From NCBI GenBank assembly GCA_017549605.1, contig JAFYUH010000124.1, forward strand, positions 1 to 41,425: DNA of 41,425 bases, given 5' to 3'. This stretch comes from Bacteroidales bacterium (GTDB lineage: Bacteria; Bacteroidota; Bacteroidia; Bacteroidales; F082). A model generated the notes under the pieces. The model saw only the letters and a program-made list of their open reading frames with translations. It was not told where the DNA came from and searched no databases. Position numbers and translations under genes: made by a program. This document shows, piece after piece, positions 40,377 to 41,425 of this stretch (the first letter of the stretch is position 1; each line of letters opens with the position of its first letter).

Positions 40377-41425
40377 ATGAAAATTTTAGTTTTAAACTGT
40401 GGCAGCTCATCAATCAAATATCAACTTTTTGATATCGACGATAACGGCCACAACGTTTTGGCAAAAGGTCTCCTCGAGCGTATCGGCCTCGAAATGGGAG
40501 AATTCACACATAAATGGAACGGAGAAAAACATTACGAACAACTTCCTATTCCAAACCACACTGCAGGTATCAGCATCGTTCTTAACGCATTGCTCGACGA
40601 AAACCACGGCGTCATCAAATCATTAGACGAAATCGGTGCTGTTGGTCATCGTTTGGTTCACGGCGGCGAAAAATTCACCAAGAGCGTCCTCATCGACAAC
40701 AGCGTCATGGAACTCATGGAAGAACTCATCGACCTCGCTCCTCTCCACAACCCAGCATGTATGGCAGGCGTGAAAGCTGTTACAGAATTGCTTCCTAACG
40801 TAAAACAAGGCGGCTGCTTCGACACAGCATTCCACTCAACAATGAAACCAGAGGCTTACCTCTACCCTGTTCCTTACGAATACTACGACAAATATCGTGT
40901 ACGTCGTTACGGTTTCCACGGAACAAGCCACAAATACGTTGCTGAAAATGCAGCTAAATTCGTAGGCAAAGACTGGAACGACCAAAAGATCATCACATGC
41001 CACTTGGGCAGCGGCGCTTCTATCGCAGCTGTAGAAAACGGCAAGTCAGTAGACACATCAATGGGCTTCACTCCTGTTGAAGGTCTTATGATGGGTAGCC
41101 GCACTGGCGACCTCGACCTCGGCGTTTTCATGTACATCGCTGAAAAAGAAGGTTACGACCTCAAACAGATGAACACTCTCATCAACAAGAAATCAGGTCT
41201 CATCGGTATCACTGGCGACAAACAAGACATGCGTGACGTTAGAGCAGGCAAAGAAGCTGGCGACGAACGTGCAACATACGCTTTCAATATGTTCAAACAC
41301 CGCGTTAAAAAATATATCGGCGCTTACGCAGCTGTCATGAACGGCGTTGACATCATCGTCATGACTGGCGGTATCGGCGAAAACGCTTGGTTCATGAGAG
41401 GTCCAATCCTCCAAGATATGGAATA
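40377..41425 (+). CDS. ackA: Acetate kinase (5' part, cut by the window end)
   Basis: The enzyme converts acetyl phosphate and ADP to acetate and ATP. The reading frame from the ATG at 40377 stays open to the window end (349 codons), so the last part of the roughly 400-aa protein is missing. Visible motifs of the acetokinase/ASKHA fold are MKILVLNCGSSSIKYQLFD at the start, VGHRLVHGGEKFT (about 87-99), RRYGFHGTSHKYV with the catalytic His, ITCHLGSGASIAAVENGKSVDTSMGFTPVEGLMMGSRTGDLD and VMTGGIGENA. It pairs with pta. Confidence 0.96.
   Translation, partial: MKILVLNCGSSSIKYQLFDIDDNGHNVLAKGLLERIGLEMGEFTHKWNGEKHYEQLPIPNHTAGISIVLNALLDENHGVIKSLDEIGAVGHRLVHGGEKFTKSVLIDNSVMELMEELIDLAPLHNPACMAGVKAVTELLPNVKQGGCFDTAFHSTMKPEAYLYPVPYEYYDKYRVRRYGFHGTSHKYVAENAAKFVGKDWNDQKIITCHLGSGASIAAVENGKSVDTSMGFTPVEGLMMGSRTGDLDLGVFMYIAEKEGYDLKQMNTLINKKSGLIGITGDKQDMRDVRAGKEAGDERATYAFNMFKHRVKKYIGAYAAVMNGVDIIVMTGGIGENAWFMRGPILQDME

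Overview
The window looks like chromosomal DNA from an anaerobic member of the Bacteroidota, most likely order Bacteroidales. The main evidence is as follows. Promoters fit the Bacteroidota pattern (TAnnTTTG at -7, TTG/TTTG near -33). Several families are typical of the phylum (DUF4271, DUF4296, the Bacteroidota-type O-antigen ligase, the short adenylate kinase). The order DUF4271-hemD-rnpA-yidD-S41 protease also fits. No plasmid, phage or insertion-sequence gene is visible. 41 protein genes (the last cut by the window end) and one tRNA gene are supported.

Layout. 0-5.3 kb: a MacA/MacB-type tripartite efflux pump (adaptor, ATPase, permease) followed by its probable LytS/LytTR two-component system. 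5.4-11.6 kb: glutamate decarboxylase and, 3.2 kb away on the other strand, a GadC-like antiporter; between them lie a three-gene HipB-HipS-HipT-like toxin-antitoxin operon and an aspartate kinase. 11.8-15.5 kb: hpt, adk, a 4-alpha-glucanotransferase and an OsmC protein. 15.6-20.1 kb: a DUF4296 lipoprotein and recQ on the minus strand, then kdsD and lptB (LPS synthesis and export). 20.2-25.4 kb: pssA, a stand-alone PAS protein, an LptF/LptG permease and two glycosyltransferases. 25.4-30.9 kb: ettA, a small lipoprotein, thiL, uvrC and a CAU-anticodon tRNA. 30.9-39.1 kb: dusB, a CPBP protease, GtrA, an O-antigen ligase, a C-terminal processing protease, yidD, rnpA, hemD and DUF4271. 39.2 kb to the end: pta-ackA, the acetate/ATP pathway.

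The genes are mostly housekeeping with a cell-envelope bias: kdsD, lptB, the LptF/G permease, the O-antigen ligase and the glycosyltransferases fit together in making and exporting lipopolysaccharide or capsule. Two things stand out. One is the hipBST-like operon, which has a HipT-type SIS autophosphorylation loop and a well-defined operator region with two 23-bp copies flanking the promoter. The other is the intergenic DNA, which is saturated with short interspersed repeats. These are (i) palindromic elements sharing AGACG...CGTCTCTAC ends and (ii) low-complexity tracts built from short recurring words. Both kinds also lie inside coding regions: one 26-bp element sits in frame in pssA, two tracts lie in frame in malQ, and the last codons of several genes are repeat sequence.
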